Below, in pieces: positions 13,201 to 25,200 of a DNA stretch of 64,000 nucleotides. Origin of the DNA: Nelumbo lutea (Eukaryota; Streptophyta; Magnoliopsida; Proteales; Nelumbonaceae). The stretch's first letter is position 1. Each line of letters starts with the position of its first letter. Both the position numbers and the translations under genes were made by a program. The notes beneath the pieces were generated by a model. It was not told the origin of the DNA. It ran no database searches and saw only the letters and a list, made by a program, of their open reading frames with translations. Location: the NCBI GenBank assembly GCA_022828595.1, contig JAKGHH010000003.1, forward strand, positions 17,050,934 to 17,114,933. Reading direction: 5' to 3'.

Positions 13201-16200
13201 CTTTCAGTCCATAAAGTTACTAATACAGCCACAGGGGTGGTTCTCCAGATCAGATTACCCTTTTTCTTCAGGCCCGGCAAATTCCAACAGCATAAGAGAT
13301 CCTTAATTGAACCAGGCATAACCCAGCCCAGCAGACCCCAGCTGCTTTAAGAAAGTGCTCCCGAATTCTTACAGAGATCGAACAGTGGATGCCAAGGTGA
13401 TCAACTGTCTTTGGCAAAAGCCCACATAAGCCACAGCTAAGGTCTGAAAGCTGAACCCCTCTCCTAATCAAATTAGCTCTCAACAGGCACTTATTTAGAG
13501 CCATCACCCAAATCAAAAATTTATGCTTAGGTGGACTGACAGAATTCCACACCTGCTTGCTTGGAAAATCAGAATTACTTGCTCTACTCAACTTTGAAGC
13601 CAAAAGATTTAACAGTAAAAACACCATCTCCACTCCATCTCCACATCTACTCATCTTCCATATTAGCAGAGATAGATTGCCTTTGTAACAGTTGCAGAAG
13701 TGCCAACAGCTGACCCATCTACCAGTCAAAAAGATTTCGTCTAAAAAGGGGACACTAGGAGATTGATTCCCCAGTCACATCATGAGGATCAACCACTGAA
13801 GCCTCAGGGCTCAGGGCACACTAAAAAAGCAACGGAAAGGCTTTAGCCAGGGGGGTGTCTAAACACCAGGAATCCTTCCAAAACTTTAACCTGTCTCCCC
13901 TACCAATCTTGAGAGAAAGGCCATCAGAAAAAGTCGGGAAAGATTTCAAAATTCCTTTCAAGAGTGAGCACCCCCAGCTCAGAAAGGGATCCAAAGATTT
14001 CCAATTACCTCATATTTCGAAGCAATTAGGGTCCACCAAGCATTCCTCTCGACACCAAACCTCGAAAGCCATTTACTGAGGAGAGAAGAGTTGAAAACCT
14101 TCAGCTTCCTAATACCCAACCCACCATCCTCCATAGGGAGCCAGACCTGATCCCACTTAACAAGATGTATTTTTCTTTCTTCCTCCCACCCTCTCTACAA
14201 GAAATTTCTTTGAAGAGATTCCCAATTTTTTGCTACTTTGGAAGGGATGGGGAAGAGGGATAAGAAATATGTAGGTAGGTTAGAGTACTTTTAATGAGAG
14301 TAACTCTGCCCCCTGATGAAAGATATTTGGCTTTCCATGAAGCCAGTTTCCTTTCCATCCTTTCTACCACAGGATCCCAAATAGCACTCGAGGTACACTT
14401 GACACCTAGAGGGAGCCCAAGGTATTTCCCAGGGAGATGATCCACTTTACATGCAAAAACTTCAGCCAACTTTTCCAAGCAGTCCACTTGGCCCACAGGA
14501 AAAAGAACACTCTTTCCCAAATTTACTTAGAGCTCTGAAACCACTTCAAACCAGCACAGGATCCCCAACATACTCTCCAACTGATATCAAGAAACACCAA
14601 TAAAACACAAAATATCATCTGCAAACTGTAACATGTGCAGTCCCCTTGCCTAATACCCCTTTAGCTTTCAAAGAAACCCATAACTTGACCATTGATCAAA
14701 GCTGAAGACTTAGGGGAAGTAACAAAAACTTTCATCCAGTTCCTCCATTTTTGCCCAAAATTCATTTGTGCAAACACAAAGTCCAAACATCTCCAATTCA
14801 CATGGTCATAAACTTTCTCAATATCCAACTTACAAACCAGGTTTGGTGTCCCAGATCTTCTCCTAGAGAGTCAATGAGTTCATTAGCAATAAGAACACTG
14901 TCCAGCATATGTCTCCCTGGAATAAAGGCACATTGACTTTCAGATATTACACTAGATAAAACCTTCTTCATCCTCTTAGCCAGGACTTTTGCCAGAATTT
15001 TATAAAAGCCATTGAGAAGACTAATAGGTCTAAAGTCTTTGATGTTAGCAGCCCTGACCACTTTAGGAATGAGAAAAATAAAAGTGGCATTAATGCTTCT
15101 CTACAAGGAGGCACTACTATGAAAATTCTGGAACACATTCAACACATCTTGTTTAACGAACTCCCAACACTTCACATAAAACAGGTGTGTCAAGCCTGTT
15201 TCCATCTTATCAATTGCTTCTTTAACTTCCTCTTCAGTGAAAGGTCTTTCTAGAAAAGCTTTCTGTTCATCAGAGAGCCTTTTGAAATGGGTGTGAGCCG
15301 GAAGAGGTCTAACCGACCAGGGTTTTGTGTATAGCATTTTATAAAAAGAAGAAGCCAAAGCTTTGATCTCAGCAATCGATTCACCTATTCTGCCCTCACT
15401 CTCTAACTTACTGATCTCCTTAGCTCTATTTCAAGCATTGGCCATTTTGTGAAAGAAGCCACTATTCTTATCCCCCACCTTAAGCCAAGTAGATTTAGCT
15501 CTCTGTCTCCACCTGATTTCATCTCTAACAGCTAGTTTATCAAAAGGCACTTCGGTTTGACTCCTTTTCAGCCTTTGATCATGAGAAATTTGACCAGATT
15601 CTTTATCTCTATCCACCTCTTCAATCACACTAAGACATGCCTTTTTTTTTTCAGTTTCAAAGGACAGACTATTCTCTAGCTTCCAAATTCTGATTTTTTT
15701 CTTTAATTATCCCCAATTTTCTGGCTAAAATGTGGGAGCTAGTACCATTTACTTCGCATTCATTCCAGATTCTGTCTAACAAGGGTAAGAAGCCTTCTTC
15801 CTCAGTCCAAGCATTTTCAAACCTGAAGGGAACCTTAACTTTCTCAGGAGAGCCACAATTTAACTGAATTTGGGCTATGGTCTGAAGACAGGTCTGGGAA
15901 GAGCAACTTGCTTGAAGGAGGGAAACAACTCATCCCAATCAGTGGAAACCAGAAATCTGTCCAACCTAACCAAAGTAAGATAATCTTGGTTGTTTGTCCA
16001 GGTAAAATTAGCACCCACCAGCAGCAGGTCTATGAGCTCAAACCTGTTAATAAAATACGCGAACATCTTCATTGCCCTAGATCTTCTACCCCTTGTGTTT
16101 TTCTCTTTGGTAGACAAAGTCACATTAAAATCCCCTCTTATAACCTAGGGACAACAAGATGCCCTCTAGTGCTTGCTAAATCCTCCCAGAGTTCACTTCT

Positions 16201-19200
16201 TAGGCTATTTTCTGTAGGACCATAGAGATTTGTGATTTGACATACCCCCCACCCCCACACTCTCCATATCCATAACCGAGACTGAAAAGGGCCCAATTTT
16301 GTGGGACTTAACATTACATTTTGTCAGGTCTCACATGATTATCAAACCCCCCACACTACGGTTTTGAAAGCCACTTCACCTTCCCATTCCCCCAAATACT
16401 GCAAATTGTAGATGCATCCATCTGATCTAATTTAGATTCTTGAATAAGAAGTACTTGAGATTTAAATCACTTGAGGAAATCGCACACTACCATCCTCTGC
16501 CTTGCCAACCCTAAACCTCTAATATTCCAAGATAGAATTTTAAATTACATTCAAACAAGAACAAGAAAGCCCCCAAGAACAACACCCCCCCTTCCTCACT
16601 TAAAAATTTTTCCTCTCCTTGAGGGACCTCCAACACCGCCTTCTCATTAAGCCCCCAAGTTAATCTTAGCATTTCTTTGTTTTTTTTTTGACGTTGGTCC
16701 CCCTTTTTTTGCAGTTAGTCTACCTCTTTCTAGAAGGATTCTTTGTTCAATGCCTTCCAAATACTTTATTGTCTCCCCTTCCAACCCCTCCATTGAAACC
16801 CTCAAGAATTTTCCCAACTCCAACAGCATGAAGTTCACCCATGAAGAAGGAGATGGAATAGTGGCTTTCAAAGACTTACCTCTCCTGGCCAAGCCTACCA
16901 CCCGAGTATCATCTTCCCTCACCACAGGCGTAGATTCTCCCATCCGAGAATTATCCACAGGAGAAGGAGTTCGCTCCCCATCTTCCCTAACCCCTTGCAA
17001 CTGTTCCTATTGAACAATGTCTTCTCCTTCGTTAAGCATCATTGCAATCGGAGCCACCTCCATCACACCGTCTTCCATTTGAGCATCCAGGAGTTGTTGT
17101 TTTGTAATTGAAAAGGCCCCTGCTCCTTTTGTAGAACCCTTTTCATGATCAACTACTAACTGTTTTGGAGGTGGTAGATGGTTCGAAATTGACCGATTCT
17201 TAGTTGGTGGTTTAACAGGTTGGCTCAACCAGTTTGGACCGGACAGAACCGGGGTTAACTCCAAATGGTCACAGCTTGGCGGTCTAGGCTCACTAGTAGC
17301 TTTGACACCATGATCCAAGACGGTCTTGTTAAGGAACACCTGAGTGAGGCTTTTAGATTTGGGCCTTGAGACTGCTCCACAGCATTAGCCCCCACCTCTT
17401 GTGGCCCCACTCCATCCCTCATCTTATTAATTTTCATCAACCCTGTTTCCCTCTCCTCACCCAATGCCACCTGGCATTCCACTATGCAATCTTTAATTAA
17501 AATTTTCAGCTGCTCGATATTAAGGCACAAACCCCTAGAATTTGAATTCAAAACCTAAGGAGTCGTCCCTCCTGACTTTCCCTCTACCAAAGCATCTTGA
17601 CCATCCAAGACTAGGCGCATTGGACGGTTCCCACATTCCCTTCTTCCCTCAGCCCCCACAACCTTCCTGATATTCTTGTCCGACATTTCACCTACTCCGC
17701 CCTCTTCAGCACCAACGAAGACACCTCATGCCCCTTGGAACATGAACTCTCCCCTTTTTCTAGGATTTTACTTCCTCCTTTCACCTTCATTCGGACCCAT
17801 TCACAGGTCGCAAGCTCATTAGGGGAGTCGTCAATCTCCAAAAATCCACCACACGCATCTCCAATCGCTTGGATTATACTTGGGCACCAGAGGATTAGTG
17901 GCAGGCCAAAAACCCTTATCCACCACGAATCCCCACCTTCTTCCCCTTCCTCCACCTCCGAGTAGAAGACGTTAGCACTCGCCCCCCACCAATCTAGGAG
18001 GATACACTATCTATTCTAAAACCAGGGGCCATTCCTGAGAATCCATACCTCAGTTGATTCCAAAAAGACTTAAGAATAAGAAAGGGAATGCTAATGTAGT
18101 TGTAACTACAGGAGCTACATCCACACCCAACACCAGATCCAGTTCTCTAGATGCATTGGCTACGATTAGGGATGCTTTGATTCAGTTAGAGAGTGAAGTG
18201 GGCATCTCAAAGCAATCTCATTCTACTCCTGCTCCACCCACTTCAGCTTTTGCTCAATCAGGTACACGGGCTACTACCTGTCATGCCTTAACCCTAAGTA
18301 GCATTGCCATTTTCGGGTTGTAGATTCAAGAGCATCTGATCATATGACCAGTTTGTCTTCTCTATTTCACTCTTATTGGTTGTCCTTCGATAGAGACAAA
18401 GTGTCTATTGCTAATTGTTCTCTTGTCCCTACTTCCAGCAAGGGAGACATCAAAGTCTCTGATGCCATTTCTTTAAACTTAGTTCTACATATTCCTAAGC
18501 TAAGTACTAGTCTACTTTCAATCAATAGTATTACTAAACATTAGATCTGTTTAGTGACCTTTTTTACCTGATCATTGTGTTTTCCAAGATCTGGCGACAA
18601 GGGTTGTCGCACGACTGCAACAAGTCAAAGGCACTAACGACAAGACAGCCAACAAACTAAGCAAAACACGTCAGACTAGCTCTGACGTCATCTACGCCAC
18701 GTTGATGCAGGAGACCCATGTGGGGAAGTAGTACACGTGCACCATGAGAATCCTTGAACGAAAGGAAACTCTGTCCTAGGAAGATCTCACCAGCGGTCCT
18801 GACAACTGACATCGAATCAAAGATCCCATTTTTTAATAGTAATCAAACCCATTTTGGCTCCTTCCTTTCAGGGCCTTGGGGTCTCCCCTTATAAAAAGAG
18901 GAATAAACTGTGATCAACACATGATTCTGTCTGAGACACCTGTCTACCTTTGCTACCCAACATCCCTCAGCCTTTCTTTTTCTTTCGAGGAGACCATCGT
19001 ACTTAGCCTTACCACCCCACTTATAGTTCCTATACATTTATGGGGGGATGCCATTCTCATTGTAGTTTATCTTATTAACAAGATTCCTTCATGAGTCTTG
19101 GACATGAAAGCTCCTTTAACTTGTTGTATCCTAACAAGGAGCAATTTTCTATTCTTCCCAAAAAAACCTTTAGATGCACCTGTTTTGTCCAAATATTTGG

Positions 19201-22200
19201 GCCTAACCATTCTAAATTTAATCCTAAGGCTGCAAAGTGTATTTTTCTTGGGTATACACAAAGTCAAAAGGGGTATCGATATTATGATCTTATTTTAAGA
19301 ACTTGGTTTGTATCTATGGACGTTACCTTCTTTGAAGATGTTCCCCATTATCCATCTCAGTGGGAGAGTGGTAAGCAAAGCATTTTTCTCATGAAGTTCT
19401 TTTGCCTATCCCTATAAATGAAGGGGAATGTAATGAGAGGAGTTGTCAAAAGTGTAAAGCATTGAAGGTATTTCACAAACGACAGTGGAGGCAAGTTGGT
19501 ATTAGTAATGAATAGTCCAAGCCTGTTCCAGTCTCCTCTACAGCACCAGATTTAGGTATTACCTCCTCTTTACCCACTCCTACTACAGAGGACATACCTA
19601 CTACCTCTACTGAGCCTCAGCCTCCCTTAGATGATCTTGACCTCCCTATTGCATTACACAAAGGAAAGCATTATTTTACCTCATCTACTACCCATTGTAT
19701 CTCCCATTTTCTTTCATATGACCACCTTCACCATTATACAATTCCTTTTTAGCTTCCATTGTTGCCATTTGTATTCCTAGAGCTGTGTAAGAAGCCTTAG
19801 TTGTATCTGAATGGAAGGAAGAAATGAAGGTCGAGATGGATGCCCTTGTGAAAAATGATACTTGGGAACTTGTGAATCAGCCAAGAGGGAAGAAACCTAT
19901 TGGGTGTAGATGAATATTCACAGTGAAGTATAATGTCGATGGTACAGTTGAAAGATATAAGGTTAGACTGGTTGCTAAGGAATACACACAAACTTATGGT
20001 ATTGATTACTTGGAAACCTTTGCACCAGTTACCAAAATGAACACCATCAACGTTTTGTTGTCTCTTGCTGCTAATTTCTCATGGCCATTGTTTCAGATGG
20101 ATGCTAAGAATGCATTTCTAAATGGCGACTTGCAGGAGAATGTGTATATGGAGTTGTCTCCTAGCTTTTATGATGTAGAGGTCGCCAGGTCGGTAAGAAA
20201 GTTAGTAAGTTGAAGAAAGTTTTGTATGGTCTAAAACAATCTCCAAGAGCATGGTTTGATAGATCCAAACTTGCTATAGAAAGATTTGGCTATGTTTAAG
20301 CCCAGTCTGATTACACTCTTTTCATTAAGGAATGCTATGCTTTGACTCTTGAAGATAAAGGTATGTATCAATGGCTTGTGGGAAATGCCTAACTCACCCT
20401 AACATTTCTTATGTTGTCAGTGTTGTTAGTCAGTACATGCACTCTCCCAAACCAACTCACCTTCTTGTTGTTGAAAGGATTTTAGCCTAATTGAAGAGGT
20501 GTCCAAGTCGAGGTATACTTTTTAAAAATAATGGCCACATGAAGAATAGAAGTAAACACTGATGCAGATTGGGTAGGACGTACTGATGATAGGAGATCTA
20601 CCTCAAGGTATTATACTCTTGTTGGAGGAAATCTAGTTTCTTGGAGGATTAAGAAACAAAATGTTGTTGCTCGCTCCAATGCTGAAGCTGAATACAAGTC
20701 TATGGTTAATGGTGTTGCTAAAATGTTATAGCAGAGATCACTCCTTGAAGAATTGAGGGTTGACTATGAAAGACCTTTGATGATGTATTGTGACAACTAG
20801 GCAGCCATTAACATTGCTCATAACCCAGTACAACATGATAGAACCAAACACATTGAAGTTGGCAGACATTTCATCCAAGAGAGAGTTGCCTCTCAAGAAG
20901 TATGTCTTCCTTATGTAGCCTCTGATATTAAGCTTGTTGATCTCTTCACCAAGGCAATCACCAAAGTCAAGTTTGCGACAGATTTAAGCAAGTTGGGAAT
21001 GAAAAATATATTTCCCAACTTGAGGGGGAGTGTAGAGAAAATGTTTGATCAGCTTGTGATCCCTGTTTTATTATTCCTTGATGATATATTTTTGTTTTAT
21101 ATTTCTCTTAGCATGTGTTTATGTTGTTACTATCAACAGGGGTATTCCTATCATTATACATCTTTTATTTTGTGTCTAATATAAATAGCACCTGAGGCAA
21201 CAGATCAGATTAGATTGCCTACACCTTTTTTTCTATTCTTTCTTCTATGCTCTCTTCTTCTCTTCTCTTCCATCTCTGTTCTTCCTTTCTTCTTGCTAAA
21301 TCAGGTTTGCACCTCATTGGTTTCAGACAACTGTTATTAAGCATGTGAGGGTTAGTTTTTCAAATTCAAAATTCAGATGGAAATGAATGTTCTCCAAATG
21401 TAATGATTACATGCAAAATTAATAAGAGAACTGGAAAAAAAAGGTCAAAATCTAGTCTTTAGATTGCATGGAGATGGAGGTATTACCAAGATCTAAAAAT
21501 ATTTCAAACTAAAAACTATTCCACCCCTTATATATTGAAATAAGTGGAGCTATAGGAGAGTAGAAATCCTTCTCATAAAATTTCTTTTGCACCATGCAAT
21601 AGTTTTTAAGTCCCAATAAGCAAGTTACATGATTGATATCACTGATCAAATTGCTTTACCCTAATGCAACTTCCTCATATAGTTAATATGGTTTTGCCTC
21701 CCTGAATCTTCTTAATATATTAATACTAGAAGAAACATGTGCAATGTATTGGCTTAGGAATGGTAATTTCTACCCTACCCGATGGGTACCTGCCCCTACC
21801 CTCCCTGACGGGGAGGGCTTTTTGGCTTGAAGGATGGTTTTGGGGCAGGGACAGGTTTTGGGATTCTACTATGCGTATGGGTATGGGTAGGGTATGGTAT
21901 TAGGCTAAAACCCAACCTTCCCCGACCCACATATTGTTGGAAATATGGAAAGCATATAAACTTTATGTACTAGGTGTTGAATTTAATAATATTTTTTATT
22001 TTATGTAAAGGATAATTGATAGTTTTTGTTTTTTGCATTTCTTAATCAAATAATTAGAAATTTTGTTATATATTTGTGTTATTTTACTTATATATTGCTT
22101 ATATATGACAAGAAATAATAGGAAATTAGATGCGGGTTCTAAACCCAACCCGCCCCTACCCTTGAATGCGGAGAGGGTTTTGCATTTTCATGTGCAGGGA

Positions 22201-25200
22201 GGGTTTGGATTCTCAAAATCCAACCCGCTACGGGTCTTGGGGCGGATACAGGTTGGGAGGTTTTGGAAGGTGGGTAGGGTCTAGAATTTACAAAACCCTC
22301 CCCGAACCCACCCCGTTGCCATCCCTACATGATGGGCTCATGCTAAAAGATGCCCTCAAAAGTTTTTATCAACCTAGAGGAGATGGTTATCAACTGTGCA
22401 GTAGACATGATAAAAAATTGGTTATCTACTCTCATGTTTTAGTGGAAATGAACTATCATCCCTTTTTTCAATATAGATATTTTTTGGGGTCCTTAAAGGT
22501 TAGGTAAATGTACATAAACTCTTTGTACAGAGGACCACACATGTATATCTTGTTTTCAGTTAATACAATATACTTTACCTTTTTCAAAAAAAAGAAAAAA
22601 AGAAAAAGAAAAGATGTCCATATTCTTAGGGGAGTGCTTACATTCAGCTTCCTAATAAAAGGAAACTGAATTGGTTGTGGGTGAGTTTCAATAGCCCCAT
22701 GTTTAAATTTTTAAAATTTTAAATTCAAAAAACACAAAATTCTAAGGGGTTTGGGAAGCAATGTGAGGATGAGAGTGAGAGAGTAAGTTGACATGGACAA
22801 CTGCATTTTATATGTACAATATAGATTTAAGAACAAAATAAAATCAAACCTTTCCAATGACACTTGAATTTGAGAAGTCCAGTTCAGAAGGGTCAACTTC
22901 CCAGTCACACTTGTTTGGCAGAGGAGGTCGAACTGGCTTTGGTTCAAAATGGCTACCATTTTGACCCTACAGTAGAAACCTTGAATTAAAGCTCCAAAAA
23001 ATCACTTAGATTATAAAGCAATCCACATCTTATTAATATAGGATTTAATAGCCTATTCTTTAGAACAATGCACATCTTGTTGTCAATATCTTGATGGATG
23101 AATTTAATAGACACACCATTACCATCAAACATGGCAGACAACAAGGTTCAGCAAGAACTAAGCACCAATACACCTGCTTAAGCATAACTTTTACAAATAA
23201 AATGCTCCACGACAATTTCATGGAAAAATAGAATGGATTTTTGGACAGTCCATAGAGGATTGGTCTAATAGGCTCTTGCAGCTGATGGGCTTTTAGATCA
23301 GCAAGAACTAAGAACCAATTTGCATAAGTGGTTCTTACAGATCTTATTTTCCTTTCCCAGGAATCTATCTATAATCCCTTAACTGCTATGATGTTACCCT
23401 CCTAGGAATCTATCTTATTTTCCACTACAGCACCTTCATTTTGAGGCATTAAGTTCATTTGATTTGTGCTGGATTCAGTGAATCTGATTTTATTTATAAT
23501 ACACTAGTGGGTAGTGCGGCCCTATATACAAGATGGAAAAAAATCAAAGGCAACTGTTTTCAATATTTTTATCAATATAGAATTTTATTAATTAAAATAT
23601 TGCACAAAATCTATTAAACTATTAGCTTATCTAAAATAAATATTTCTTTTATAAAGTTGCTTAGGTTATAATGCATAACCATGCATCTAAGAGATTAGAG
23701 AGAAGTTTTTAAATGGAACAAGATGTTTAGGATCATAGAAGGAAAAAATGCAATGTCTTGGTTGTAAGGAAACAAGGAAAAAGAGGATGTGAAGAAGGGC
23801 AAAGTTGACATTGAGGTCCTCCCTCAGTGACATAACATGAGTAAGAAAAAGTCCAATGGAATCCATCAGTCAATGATCAAGTCAAACTAAACTTTGATAT
23901 GGCTGCAGCATGGGAAACCCTGGGCGTTAAGCATAGGAAAGGTTTTAGAGATTATTATGGACCTATATTCACCATATACTTGGGATCTATAGGCTGAGAA
24001 TTCTACAAAAGCTGAGTTTATAGAAGTATTACAAGGCTTATGGTTGGGGACTGGGAAGGTTGCTGAATGTTAGAAAGATATTTGTAGAAAGCAACTCTAG
24101 AGTGGTAGTGGATTGGCCAAAGAACAACAACCAAGTCTTGTGGAAATACTGGAACACCGTTGATCAGCAAACTTTTTGGCTGATGCCTTGGCCAAACATC
24201 TGGTAAATAGGGAAAATCACTTCTGGTGAGATTATCTGAACTGCTGAAGATTGTAATGTAACAGCAAAGAAAGGGTCAGGTGGCGAATTCCAGCCTAGTT
24301 GAGGGATGCTTGGCATGCTTGTTATTAATACATTGTCTTTATCATCTAATAAAAGTTAATACTTACCAAAGGTCATTACCCAATGTTGGTCTCAGCTATC
24401 CGAGGTCTTGGGAGGGAGGGGTAGACTAGATATGGTCCTAACCTTTGGCATTTTTTTTGCACAAAGTGGCCACTCTCAGACTTGAACTCGCATCCTCACA
24501 CTTTCCATCCCAAGATTATACCATTACACCAAGCAATGGCCCCTAAAAGTTGACGCCTGCTGATCAAAAAAAAAAGAAAAAAAAAAGAAAAAGAGCATCC
24601 CAACAGTTGAGACAAGATGTAAATTACAAATGCCCACATAGCACAAAAGAAAAAGGAATAAACGACCCAAGTTACATTGAAGTAATGGCTAAGCATGGAC
24701 CATAAATCTGAAGCATAGAATCCAACTTTTGTTGAAGGATAAGAAAGGTACATGCATTTATGAATAGTATACCGGCTAAACCAAATGAGAATACAATCAA
24801 TAGGGTCAAGTCATGGCCAAATGACATCACTTGTGCTACCAATATCAAGTATGCATCAGCACATAGAAAGTAAAAACAAATTAAAAATTTATCCTAGAGA
24901 TAAAACTAGTAACAGTTGCAAGTAGATTTCTGAAGCATATCATGTATATAATTAAGGAAGAGGGAAATAATCAAAAAGTTACAAGCCAAATTCCAATGGA
25001 GAAAGAGAACTTACATAAGATGAACCACCATATGATTTCAACAGCTCAATCATTTTGTGTTTCTTGGCTCCTTCTGCATCTGCTAAGGGCTGTGATGAGG
25101 GACAAAACTTAAGATAATAAATACACCAAAGAAGTTGGCACTGATCATGAAAGAAAATACTATGGAAAGAATGCATATTACCTTATTTAAAGTAAATTGA

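Larger units (their letters stand above)
12160..21329 (+). mobile_element. Ty1/Copia retrotransposon remnant, 5' LTR missing, interrupted by a LINE
   Basis: Pieces appear in Copia order on the plus strand, antisense to the host kinase. Gag ([12 protein letters not shown], then a [13 protein letters not shown] zinc knuckle) lies before 12954. After the LINE come the gag end and a protease-like SxASDHMT segment (about 18040-18600). Integrase C-terminus resumes at about 19020 ([21 protein letters not shown]). Reverse transcriptase follows at 19800-20300 ([23 protein letters not shown]), then RNase H at 20540-20990 ([13 protein letters not shown]; [13 protein letters not shown]) and a PPT with 3' LTR. 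The integrase core and part of the RT (near 20350) are gone, and many stops are present, so it cannot move by itself. Confidence 0.85.
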
